Below are positions 1-7,905 of a DNA stretch of 64,000 nt, piece after piece. The DNA lies in assembly GCA_046331425.1 (NCBI GenBank), contig JAXLQU010000001.1, forward strand, positions 1-64,000, written 5' to 3'. Positions within the stretch are counted from its first letter, which is position 1; every line of letters begins with the position of its first letter. The translations under genes were made by a program, and so were the position numbers. Source of the stretch: JANNUT01 sp046331425 (GTDB lineage: Bacteria > Acidobacteriota > Polarisedimenticolia > J045). The notes under the pieces were generated by a model. It was not told where the DNA came from, did not search any database, and saw only the letters and a list, made by a program, of their open reading frames with translations.

Positions 1-576
1 GAAGCGCAGATTGGTCAGCGAGTGGCCGCTGATGTTTTCTATTTCGTATTTCAAGAACATCACGTAACGGTTGGAACTCACCGGTTGCGGCAAGCGCATC
101 CCCATCGGCGTTCCGCTGAGCGTGTCCTCGGGATCGACGTCCAGCGTGATGCGGACATCGGGGTTGCTCATCACGGACTGCCCTTCGAGCATGCCATCGC
201 CATCGCGGTCGCTCGGGGGACCGGGCGGATCATTCCAACCGGCGTCGACAACAAAGTTCGAGTTTGTCGTCCAACTCGGGTACACCCAATCCGGCTCGAG
301 CCACATCGCACGTTGCGGTGGAACTAGATAGCTCTCGATTCCATCGTAGGCGATGGCGGCACCGAGTTCTCCTGAAAGCATCTCGTGGAGCGAGCCGGCA
401 GGAAACTCCCCGGACGTGTAGATCAAGTAGTCCGAGTAGCCACGGTCTGACAGAAGAACGAACCAGTCCGGCGTCGAAAACTGAGCCTCTTGCGCGGGCG
501 TCGAAACACCCGACGCCAGCCAACCGAAAGCGGAAATTGCGACGGCGATCGTGGTCTTGTAGCGGGACGGCTTCAT
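1..576 (-). CDS. Secreted protein of unknown function (3' part outside window)
   Basis: The reading frame starts at ATG 574-576 and stays open for 192 codons to base 1, so the C-terminus is missing. A consensus ribosome binding site (AGGAGG) lies 8 bases upstream of the start. The N-terminus MKPSRYKTTIAVAISAFGW, followed by a small-residue stretch ending in TPAQEAQ, reads as a Sec signal peptide. The mature part has an SDRDGDGMLEG segment that looks like a calcium-binding loop and is rich in Ser, Pro and aromatics, as in secreted beta-structured proteins. It is the last visible gene of a minus-strand series after the kinases, 104 bp from the TMTC-like gene. I do not recognise the family. Confidence 0.7.
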   Translation of the reverse strand, partial: MKPSRYKTTIAVAISAFGWLASGVSTPAQEAQFSTPDWFVLLSDRGYSDYLIYTSGEFPAGSLHEMLSGELGAAIAYDGIESYLVPPQRAMWLEPDWVYPSWTTNSNFVVDAGWNDPPGPPSDRDGDGMLEGQSVMSNPDVRITLDVDPEDTLSGTPMGMRLPQPVSSNRYVMFLKYEIENISGHSLTNLRF

Positions 577-680
577 GTGGGGTGCCTCCTGACCGTTCAT
601 CGCGGATCGTAAGGGAGCAAGCAGGGGCGAGCGCTATCGCATAAGCATGCGAGTCTTGGTTCTGGCACCTGGCTGCGGCG

Positions 681-2414
681 TCATCGCGGGCAAGCCTGAA
701 GATTCGCTCGAAACTCACGGTTTTCCGGGTCGATTCGCGTCGCCTGTTCGAAGTGCGCGAGCGCTTCCGATGGCCGGCCCAAACGCACGAGCGCCACGCC
801 GAGATCGTTGTGCGCCTCGGCGAACTCAGGATTCAGTTCCAGGGCACGCCGATAGGACGCGAACGCATCGTCGCTTTGCCCCAGGACCATGCAAGCCAGA
901 CCGCGATTGACCCACGCGACGGTCGAGTCAGGTCGCAGGGAGAGTGCGACGTCGAGGTCTTCCTTCGCGTCGCGTGCTCGACCCAGAGCAAGCAGCGCGG
1001 TTGCGCGGTTGATCCGTGCGTCGACGCGCCTGCCGTCCAGAGCGATCGCTTTCTCACACGCTGCGACCGCTTCCGAAAAACGGTTCGCACGGTACAGGGC
1101 AAAGCAAAAGCCTTCATGGGCCGCTGCGCTGTCCGGCGACTTCGCGACCGCATCGGTCCATAGACTCATCGAATCGGCCCACACGCGATTGCGCGCGACG
1201 ACCGCCGCCGAACCAGACACGACAATCAACGTCACGGCGATCGCAGCAAGGTATCGGCCCCAACGGAGTCGATGGCGCGCTTCCTCCAACGCAAGACCGA
1301 GGCAGCAACCGATACCGAGCACCGGAAGATAAAGGTAACGCTCGCCGAATACACTCTGACCGCTTTCGATCGCCGGAAAATAGAGCGCCGGTAACACTGG
1401 AAGCATCACGAACGCGAGCGGCAACAGCGCAAGCGGGCGCTTGTGGAACAGCCAGATCAACGCAAACAGCACCGTCACCGTCGCAAGCCCCGTCAGGGCG
1501 ATCGGATCGCCGAAGCCGATGTTCAGCGGAACCGACCGCGCTACGTTCAACGACACCGGCATGATCAGCACGCCCAAATAACGCGCGAACAAGCCGACAG
1601 CGGCGGCAGCGAACTCGGTCATCCCATGCAGGTGCTGGCCGGCACTTGGAGCGAACGAACCGAGCGCGATGAAACGCATCCCTAGGTAGATCGCGGCCGC
1701 GATCAGCGATGGAGCCAGGCGCACCGCGGCCGCCCTTGGCGCCCAAGCAGCCCGAGAACGCGCCTCGATCCACTCCAAAAGCAGCATCAGAAGCAGCACT
1801 GCCGCGGCGGTTTCCTTCGAGAGCAACGCCGCAAGCAGTAGCGTTCCCGCAACCATCGCCAGTCGTCTGTGCGTGAACGCACGCAGGTAAATCGTCAGCG
1901 CGAGCAGCCCGAAGACGCTGTACGACAGGTCGGTGATCCCCGCGATCCAGGCCACCGCCTCGGTGTGGACGGGATGAGTCGAGAAGACCAGCGCGGCGAT
2001 CAACGGCAGGTAGCGATACCGCGACAGATCGCTCCAGCGCTGAAGAACGGCACGCGTGAGCCGGTAGACAAACAGCACGGCAGCCACATGCAACGCCACG
2101 CTCACGAGATGAAACGCCCACGGCCGAGGGCCGGCCACGGCGTATGTGATTGCGTAAAACAGATGCATCAGCGGCCGGTAGAAGCTGGTCGCAAACCCGG
2201 GATCGAATCCGGCCGCATGGTGCGTGAACGCGGCAGGCAGCGCGTGCCAGTCGGTGATCCACTTGTTTCCGATGACATTCGCCAGGTCGTCGTAGACGAA
2301 TCCATTGCCAATCGACCAGCCCCAAATGGCAAGGTTGAAGCCGGCGAGGCCTGGAAGTACAACCGCGTCCGGCAACAGCGACTGCTTGCCGCGCGCGTCA
2401 GCGTCACCGAACAC
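681..2414 (-). CDS. TMTC-like multi-pass membrane protein with C-terminal TPR repeats
   Basis: About 577 residues. The first ~400 residues carry many hydrophobic segments with the layout of dolichyl-phosphate-mannose-type (GT-C) mannosyltransferases: an early FVYDDLANV acidic motif, a SFYRPL loop, then repeated membrane spans. The last ~150 residues are at least three TPR units (for example AHEGFCFALYRANRFSEA and NRGLACMVLGQSDDAFASY). This order matches the eukaryotic TMTC and bacterial O-mannosyltransferase-like families, so protein O-glycosylation is a reasonable but unproven role. The frame can open at TTG 2417 or GTG 2414; GTG sits 6 bases after AAGGAG and is preferred. It follows the kinase stop by about 24 bp, so the two are probably co-transcribed. 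Confidence 0.78.
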   Translation of the reverse strand: MFGDADARGKQSLLPDAVVLPGLAGFNLAIWGWSIGNGFVYDDLANVIGNKWITDWHALPAAFTHHAAGFDPGFATSFYRPLMHLFYAITYAVAGPRPWAFHLVSVALHVAAVLFVYRLTRAVLQRWSDLSRYRYLPLIAALVFSTHPVHTEAVAWIAGITDLSYSVFGLLALTIYLRAFTHRRLAMVAGTLLLAALLSKETAAAVLLLMLLLEWIEARSRAAWAPRAAAVRLAPSLIAAAIYLGMRFIALGSFAPSAGQHLHGMTEFAAAAVGLFARYLGVLIMPVSLNVARSVPLNIGFGDPIALTGLATVTVLFALIWLFHKRPLALLPLAFVMLPVLPALYFPAIESGQSVFGERYLYLPVLGIGCCLGLALEEARHRLRWGRYLAAIAVTLIVVSGSAAVVARNRVWADSMSLWTDAVAKSPDSAAAHEGFCFALYRANRFSEAVAACEKAIALDGRRVDARINRATALLALGRARDAKEDLDVALSLRPDSTVAWVNRGLACMVLGQSDDAFASYRRALELNPEFAEAHNDLGVALVRLGRPSEALAHFEQATRIDPENREFRANLQACPR

Positions 2415-2438
2415 CAAGAGCTCCTTCAGTTCAGCGGA

Positions 2439-5057
2439 TCACTTCAACCCGTCCACCAGAAACAGTTCCGACAATCGCCGTCGATAGTTGAACGCGAAGA
2501 CCGTCGCGTCCGCGGTCATCGTGACCGAACTCATGCCGGTGATACCGCCGGGATCGGCCGGCATGAACTCCTTCACCAGCAGCTTGGTGCCTGTCTCGAG
2601 ATCGAGCCGAAACACGCGAACGGGAAGTCCCTCGCGCTTGAAGACGTAAATGCCGCGGCCATCAGCGGTCCAGCGAATCGGAATGTCGCGAGCTTCCTTT
2701 CCTGGAATTGGTCTGGACGAGCCATCCTCGATCGACGTGACTTCGTCGACACGCGCGCGGTCGGTATCGCGCAACTCGAAGACGAACCGCCCGTCGGGAG
2801 AGATCGGATTGCCTCCCTGCCAAACGAGCGACTTCTCCGGGGTCAGCGGCTTGGGTGCGCCGCGTTTCTCGATGTCGACCAGATAAAGCCTAATTTCCCC
2901 TGCCTTGTCGACGCCTTGAAACACAAACCCCTTGCCATTCGGCATGAACTTCGCCAACTGACCATTCTCGATACCTGCAAGATCGATGCTCGTCGTTTGC
3001 CCAACCCCGGTAGGAACGAGAGAGAAGCGATCGCGCTGATTGGCATCCCAAACCAAAACGAGCTTGCCGTCGGGCGACAGACCCTCCGAGCGTCCCTTGG
3101 CCAGTTTGGTGGGAGGCGAGCCATCGAGCGGACGGAGAAAGACCGAGCCTTCGGGACCGCCGCCGCCCCCGCGTTCGTTGACCAACAGCGCGCGCCGATC
3201 GGGTGTGATGTCCATCGCCGTGGTGCCATCGAAGATCGACAGATCACGCTCGCGTGTCGCCCCTTGCTCGAGCGCGACGACGCCGTCTTGAAGCTGGCGG
3301 TCCTGAATGAGAACACGGCCGTCGGGGGCGATGTCTTGCAGCACGAGATCACCCGGGCCACTCCAGATCGCGCGCACCTTGCCGGCCAGCGAGACAGCAA
3401 ACAGTGTCGTCCGGCTTCCGTCGATCCACTCGGTGAACCAAATTTCATCACCGCGTGCCGACCAAGCGAGCCCGGTGCAGCGACGATCGCGCGCCAGCAC
3501 GCGCGGATTACCGCCACGCTCGAGCACGAGGATCTCGCCCGGCCGAGGAAGCAGCGGCCAACCAAGACCGTAGCGATTCTCGAAGAACGCGATCGTTCCA
3601 CCACGCGGTGCGAATCGTGGAAAGTCGATGCCGCTGCCTTCGCGCAAGAGTGTCCCGGGAGGGGACTCGAGTCTCCATCGAGAGTTGGTTACGGAGACGG
3701 TCGCCAACTCGCCCGTGGACGGATCGCAGTCGGCCGCGAAAACATTCGGCGAGATCTCTCTGGCGCCGCCACCGCTGGCCGGAACACGCGCGAGTTGACC
3801 AGGGTAAAGGCCGTAGGTTTGCAGCGGGTTGAGCAAAATGGCGAGTTCGTTGTCCTTCGACACCGCGAGCAACGAGGCGCTGTCGAGGTTGAGTCGCTGC
3901 GATTCCACGCTCCCTTCGTGAATCGAATAGAGCGTGGGAGGTTCACCCTTCCAACGTGCGCTGTACAGCACGGTCTTGCCGTCCGGTGCGAAGCGTGCGT
4001 TTTCCATCGTGCCGCGTTGAAAGGTGAGCCGATGAAACGTCGGCTCGGGAACTTGCCCGCCGCGCAGGAACCATCCCACCAACGCCATTCCAACGGTGAA
4101 GAACGCCACGAGTCCAGCCCACTTCCACGACGTCCTGCGATTTTCCGGCGCGAACGGGGCGGTGAAGGGGACTGCACTGTCGGCGCCGCTCCCGAGGTTC
4201 TCGAGAGCGAAGGCAACGTCGTGCGCCGAGCGAAACCGTTGGTCGGCACTCTTCTCGAGGCAGTGATGAATGATGCGCTGCAGGCCGATCGGGATCGATC
4301 GCCCGCTTGCACCAGGCTCCGGCGGTTCGTCGCGGAGAATCGCAGCGAGTGTTTCGGTGGCGCTGTTGCGCGCGAAGGCGCGTGCGCCGGTGAGCATCTC
4401 GTACAGCACCGCGCCGAAGGCGAACAGATCGCTGCGTGCATCGACGACCTCGCCGCGCACTTGCTCGGGGCTCATGTAGCCGACCGTGCCGAGGATCATC
4501 CCTTTTTCGGTGGTGTTCGAATCCCCCGAGGTGATCGCCTCGGTCGGGCGTTGCGAATCAAGCCCAGCAGCCGACTGCAACAGTTGCTTGGCTAGACCGA
4601 AGTCGAGGAGTTTCAGCCGACCGTCCTTGGTGATCCAAATGTTGTCAGGCTTCAGATCGCGATGGACGATTCCGTTCTCGTGCGCGGCGGCCAGGCCGCG
4701 CGCCATTTGGATCGCCAGCTCGATCGCCTTTCGCGATGGCAGCGGCCCGCTGGCAAGTCGTGCGCGCAGGCTTTCCCCCTCGAGCAATTCCATGACCGCG
4801 TACGTGAGGTCGTCCTGTTTGCCAATGTCGTGAAGAGCAAGGATGTTCGGATGGTTCAACGCCGCCACCGATTTGGCCTCGCGCTCGAAACGAGCGAGCA
4901 GCTCAGCGTCCTTGGCCAACTGCGCCGGCAGCACCTTGATCGCAACGAAGCGATCCAGACGCGTGTCCTTGGCCTTCCAAACCTCGCCCATACCGCCCGC
5001 GCCGAGCGGCGCCACGATTTCGTAGGGGCCCAGTCGACCGCCGGCGGAAAGACTCAT
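2439..5057 (-). CDS. Ser/Thr protein kinase with C-terminal PD40/WD40-like propeller (kinase 1)
   Basis: A 872-residue receptor-type Hanks kinase. The kinase domain (~12-275) has the glycine loop LGAGGMGEV, Lys41 in VAIKV, HRDLKPDN with Asp134, DFG at 152-154 and GTVGYMSPEQ in the activation segment, so it should be active. A single membrane span (WAGLVAFFTVGMALVGWF) follows near residue 305. The rest is a beta-propeller with repeated FAPDG/LSPDG/ITPDR-type PD40 blades, expected outside the inner membrane. This architecture is typical of Acidobacteriota. It is more divergent in its juxtamembrane and propeller parts than the two kinases upstream. The start is ATG 5055-5057, 28 bp after the stop of the previous kinase. 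Confidence 0.93.
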   Translation of the reverse strand: MSLSAGGRLGPYEIVAPLGAGGMGEVWKAKDTRLDRFVAIKVLPAQLAKDAELLARFEREAKSVAALNHPNILALHDIGKQDDLTYAVMELLEGESLRARLASGPLPSRKAIELAIQMARGLAAAHENGIVHRDLKPDNIWITKDGRLKLLDFGLAKQLLQSAAGLDSQRPTEAITSGDSNTTEKGMILGTVGYMSPEQVRGEVVDARSDLFAFGAVLYEMLTGARAFARNSATETLAAILRDEPPEPGASGRSIPIGLQRIIHHCLEKSADQRFRSAHDVAFALENLGSGADSAVPFTAPFAPENRRTSWKWAGLVAFFTVGMALVGWFLRGGQVPEPTFHRLTFQRGTMENARFAPDGKTVLYSARWKGEPPTLYSIHEGSVESQRLNLDSASLLAVSKDNELAILLNPLQTYGLYPGQLARVPASGGGAREISPNVFAADCDPSTGELATVSVTNSRWRLESPPGTLLREGSGIDFPRFAPRGGTIAFFENRYGLGWPLLPRPGEILVLERGGNPRVLARDRRCTGLAWSARGDEIWFTEWIDGSRTTLFAVSLAGKVRAIWSGPGDLVLQDIAPDGRVLIQDRQLQDGVVALEQGATRERDLSIFDGTTAMDITPDRRALLVNERGGGGGPEGSVFLRPLDGSPPTKLAKGRSEGLSPDGKLVLVWDANQRDRFSLVPTGVGQTTSIDLAGIENGQLAKFMPNGKGFVFQGVDKAGEIRLYLVDIEKRGAPKPLTPEKSLVWQGGNPISPDGRFVFELRDTDRARVDEVTSIEDGSSRPIPGKEARDIPIRWTADGRGIYVFKREGLPVRVFRLDLETGTKLLVKEFMPADPGGITGMSSVTMTADATVFAFNYRRRLSELFLVDGLK

Positions 5058-5085
5058 GCGTGAAACACCAACACTCTCCCGTCGA

Positions 5086-7776
5086 TCATTTCTTCTCCAC
5101 CAAGCGCCTCAACTCGTCGTCCCAATTCAAGACCACATCGATTCGGTCGAGAGGGCGGTCGGGCTCGGTCGGTTTGACGCGCAGAAATCGGCCATCGATT
5201 GCCACGTCGTAAGCAGACTTGTCGTTGGTCTGTTTGACGTACGAGCCCTCGAACAGCATCCGCGGCTCACCAGCGCTGAGCGCTGGGGTGGTCGTGATGT
5301 CCACGGCCATTACCTTGTCGCCCATCGTGTAGAACAGTTCACGACCATCTCGCGACCAACGCGGCTCGGTGCCGCCACCGTTCGACACCTGTAGGGCGGG
5401 ACCGGAGCCCGGGAACGGCCGAAGCCACACTTCTTGTGGCGTTGAACCGCCCAAGACATACGCGAGTGCTGTGCCGGTCGGTGAAATTTGCCCGTTGGAA
5501 CCGTCCCTCGAACTCTCCAGCAAGGTTTCCGGTGTCGGATCGCCGGTGAGAGACACTTTCCTGATCGTGGCTCGGGTCGCTCCAACGGCGTTGTAGACCA
5601 GCCAGCGACCGTCGGATGAAACCGATGTCGGCGTTTGGAACTCATCATCGTTCGGCGCAAGACGATGTTCTTCTCCTGTACCGTCGGATGCTTTCCAGAA
5701 GATGTTGCGGATCCCGTTTCGCGTTGCCCGGTAGTAGATTCGCTGGCCGTCAGCGGACCAAACCGCTGCTTGGCTGCTTCCGCCGGTCGTGACGAGCGGG
5801 GTGAGCGTCTTCCGCGCGAGGTCGTAGAGCCACTGCCCGATCGTTCCTTCTTCGATCTGCACGGCGGCGTATCGACCATTCGGCGAGATCGTGACCGCCG
5901 AGTAGTTGCGCTCGGGAGCAGGAATCGCTTCTTCCTTGCCGGCCCGATCGACCCACACGAGCCGGCGTGTGTAACGGTTAGCGCCCCCCGCGGCGTAAAC
6001 CAGCGTGCCGTTCTTGGAGAGATCGAAGATCGCGACCCCTTCGCCCAAGCTGCGTGGGTAGATCGGGAGCGCGATAGGTGCGGCACTGTCGACAGAAGTC
6101 TGCGACGGGTGCCACGGCACGGCGAACAGTTTGTCCTCGTGGTTGTAGAGCAAATATCCGGACGGGTGGTAGCGCGGGGAATCGCCCCCCTGAATCAGCA
6201 CCTGGCGTTCCCCGGTCTTCAGCGACTGCCTCAGGATCTGATGCTCGTCCGTACCCGGCCCGGTCCAGGCTGAGAACAACATCACCCCATCGTCTCCAAG
6301 GACATAAGGCCAGCGATGATTGATCTCACCTTTCTCGCGGCTTTTTTGAGTGACCTCGGTGGCTGTGCCTCCCGACGCCGGGACCTTCCAGATTGTCGAG
6401 TTGGAGCGCGGCGCGAAGTAGATATTGCCGTCGGAACCCCAACTTCCTCCGCGTGGACTCGGGACTTCGTCGCACACCACCTGCAGGCCGGCGCCGCTGA
6501 CGCTGATCTTTTTCAACTTTCCCTGCGCGAAAAATCCAATCCACTCGCCATCCGGAGAAAAGAAAGGAGTCAGCGCGCCGTCGGTGCCGTCGAGGGCGAC
6601 CGGCTCTCGTTCGGAGAGTCGCCGCAGATACAGGTGCGGCACTGCGTCGTCCGCGCCGACGTAGGTCAAGAGTGTGCCGTCGGGTGATAGGGCGACCGGC
6701 GTCTCGCTGGTCGTGCCCAGCCGAAACCCGTGCGGGAGCACCATCGAGAGTTGAATCGATGACCCAACACCGGAGTGCGATGCCGGCTCGAGGAACAGGC
6801 GCAGCACGCCGGCGGTCGCGAGGATCGAGACAACGGCGATGGCGGCGGCCACAGGAAGTGAGATCGCGCGCCGAGTTGGGGCTGTCTGCAAGCTGGGCGA
6901 AGGGAGAGTGGTCTCGTCCTGGCCCTCGAGCACCAATCGCGCTTCACCAATGTCGCGCAGGCGCCGTTTCGGATCGCGCTCGAGGCAGCGTGCGAGCAGT
7001 CGTCGAACGCGCGGTGTCGTCGCGGCGGGCAACGCCGTCCAATCGATTTCCTGGCGCAACACGGCAGCCAATACGTCGGAGAATTCCTCGCCGTCGAAGG
7101 CGCGCTTTCCGGTGAGCATCTCGTACAGCACCACGCCGAAGGCCCAGATGTCAGCGCGCCGGTCGACGGTTTTCCCGCGCGCCTGTTCGGGGGACATGTA
7201 AGCAGCGGTGCCGAGGATCATCCCGGCCACGGTCGCTGCGTGCGCTCTGGTGGGCGAGTTGGCCGTGTCGAAGGAGTTACCGCTGGAGGACTCGCTCGCG
7301 TACGCCTTGGCCAGGCCGAAGTCGAGCACCTTCACCTTGCCATCGGGTGTCAACTTGACGTTCGCCGGTTTCAGATCGCGATGCACGATCCCCTTGTCGT
7401 GCGCTTCTTCGAGTGCGTCGGCAATCTGCTTGGCAATTGCAATCGCCTCGTCGACAGGGACGGAACCGCGCTTCAGTCGCTCGGCGAGATCTTCGCCTTC
7501 GACCAGTTCCAGCACCAGAAACAACGTGTCGTCGGATTGATCCAGACCGTAGATCGCCGCGATGTTCGGGTGATTGAGCGAGGCCAGCAGTTGCGCTTCG
7601 CGCTTGAAGCGGGCGAGGCGTTCGGCGTCTTGCGCGACGCCGGCGAGAAGCACCTTGATCGCAACTTCACGGCCGAGCTTGGTGTCGCGCGCGCGATACA
7701 CCTGACCCATACCACCCGCGCCGAGCGATGCACCGATTTCGTAGGGGCCTAGTCGACTGCCGGCGGAAAGGCTCAC
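5086..7776 (-). CDS. Ser/Thr protein kinase with C-terminal PD40/WD40-like propeller (kinase 2)
   Basis: A 896-residue transmembrane kinase of the same design. It has LGAGGMGQVYRARDTKLG, Lys in VAIKV, HRDLKPAN, DFGLAK and GTAAYMSPEQARG. A membrane span (LPVAAAIAVVSILATAGVL) near residue 315 precedes a propeller with LSPDG, FSPDG and ISPNG blades. Its kinase domain is nearly the same as that of kinase 3 upstream, including the linker NSPTRAHAATVAGMILGTAAYM, which points to tandem duplication. The propeller differs, so the two probably sense different ligands while phosphorylating similar targets. The start is GTG with GAGGAA about 9 bases upstream. Confidence 0.93.
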   Translation of the reverse strand: MSLSAGSRLGPYEIGASLGAGGMGQVYRARDTKLGREVAIKVLLAGVAQDAERLARFKREAQLLASLNHPNIAAIYGLDQSDDTLFLVLELVEGEDLAERLKRGSVPVDEAIAIAKQIADALEEAHDKGIVHRDLKPANVKLTPDGKVKVLDFGLAKAYASESSSGNSFDTANSPTRAHAATVAGMILGTAAYMSPEQARGKTVDRRADIWAFGVVLYEMLTGKRAFDGEEFSDVLAAVLRQEIDWTALPAATTPRVRRLLARCLERDPKRRLRDIGEARLVLEGQDETTLPSPSLQTAPTRRAISLPVAAAIAVVSILATAGVLRLFLEPASHSGVGSSIQLSMVLPHGFRLGTTSETPVALSPDGTLLTYVGADDAVPHLYLRRLSEREPVALDGTDGALTPFFSPDGEWIGFFAQGKLKKISVSGAGLQVVCDEVPSPRGGSWGSDGNIYFAPRSNSTIWKVPASGGTATEVTQKSREKGEINHRWPYVLGDDGVMLFSAWTGPGTDEHQILRQSLKTGERQVLIQGGDSPRYHPSGYLLYNHEDKLFAVPWHPSQTSVDSAAPIALPIYPRSLGEGVAIFDLSKNGTLVYAAGGANRYTRRLVWVDRAGKEEAIPAPERNYSAVTISPNGRYAAVQIEEGTIGQWLYDLARKTLTPLVTTGGSSQAAVWSADGQRIYYRATRNGIRNIFWKASDGTGEEHRLAPNDDEFQTPTSVSSDGRWLVYNAVGATRATIRKVSLTGDPTPETLLESSRDGSNGQISPTGTALAYVLGGSTPQEVWLRPFPGSGPALQVSNGGGTEPRWSRDGRELFYTMGDKVMAVDITTTPALSAGEPRMLFEGSYVKQTNDKSAYDVAIDGRFLRVKPTEPDRPLDRIDVVLNWDDELRRLVEKK

Positions 7777-7905
7777 GTCAGAAATTCCTCGTCAAAGAGA
7801 AGGGACCCGAATTGTAGGGCAGGCCCGCGGCCGTTGTGCCCCTCGAACTCGGTGGAGCGTCTGGACCCTTGCCGTTGATCGGGCACGCCGAACGCGAGCG
7901 TCGTA

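Noticed and set aside
1869..4595. A 908-codon plus-strand open frame
   Set aside because: It lies antisense to the kinase 1 and TMTC-like genes, which have clear domains; the Arg/Gln-rich composition is the usual shadow in GC-rich coding DNA.
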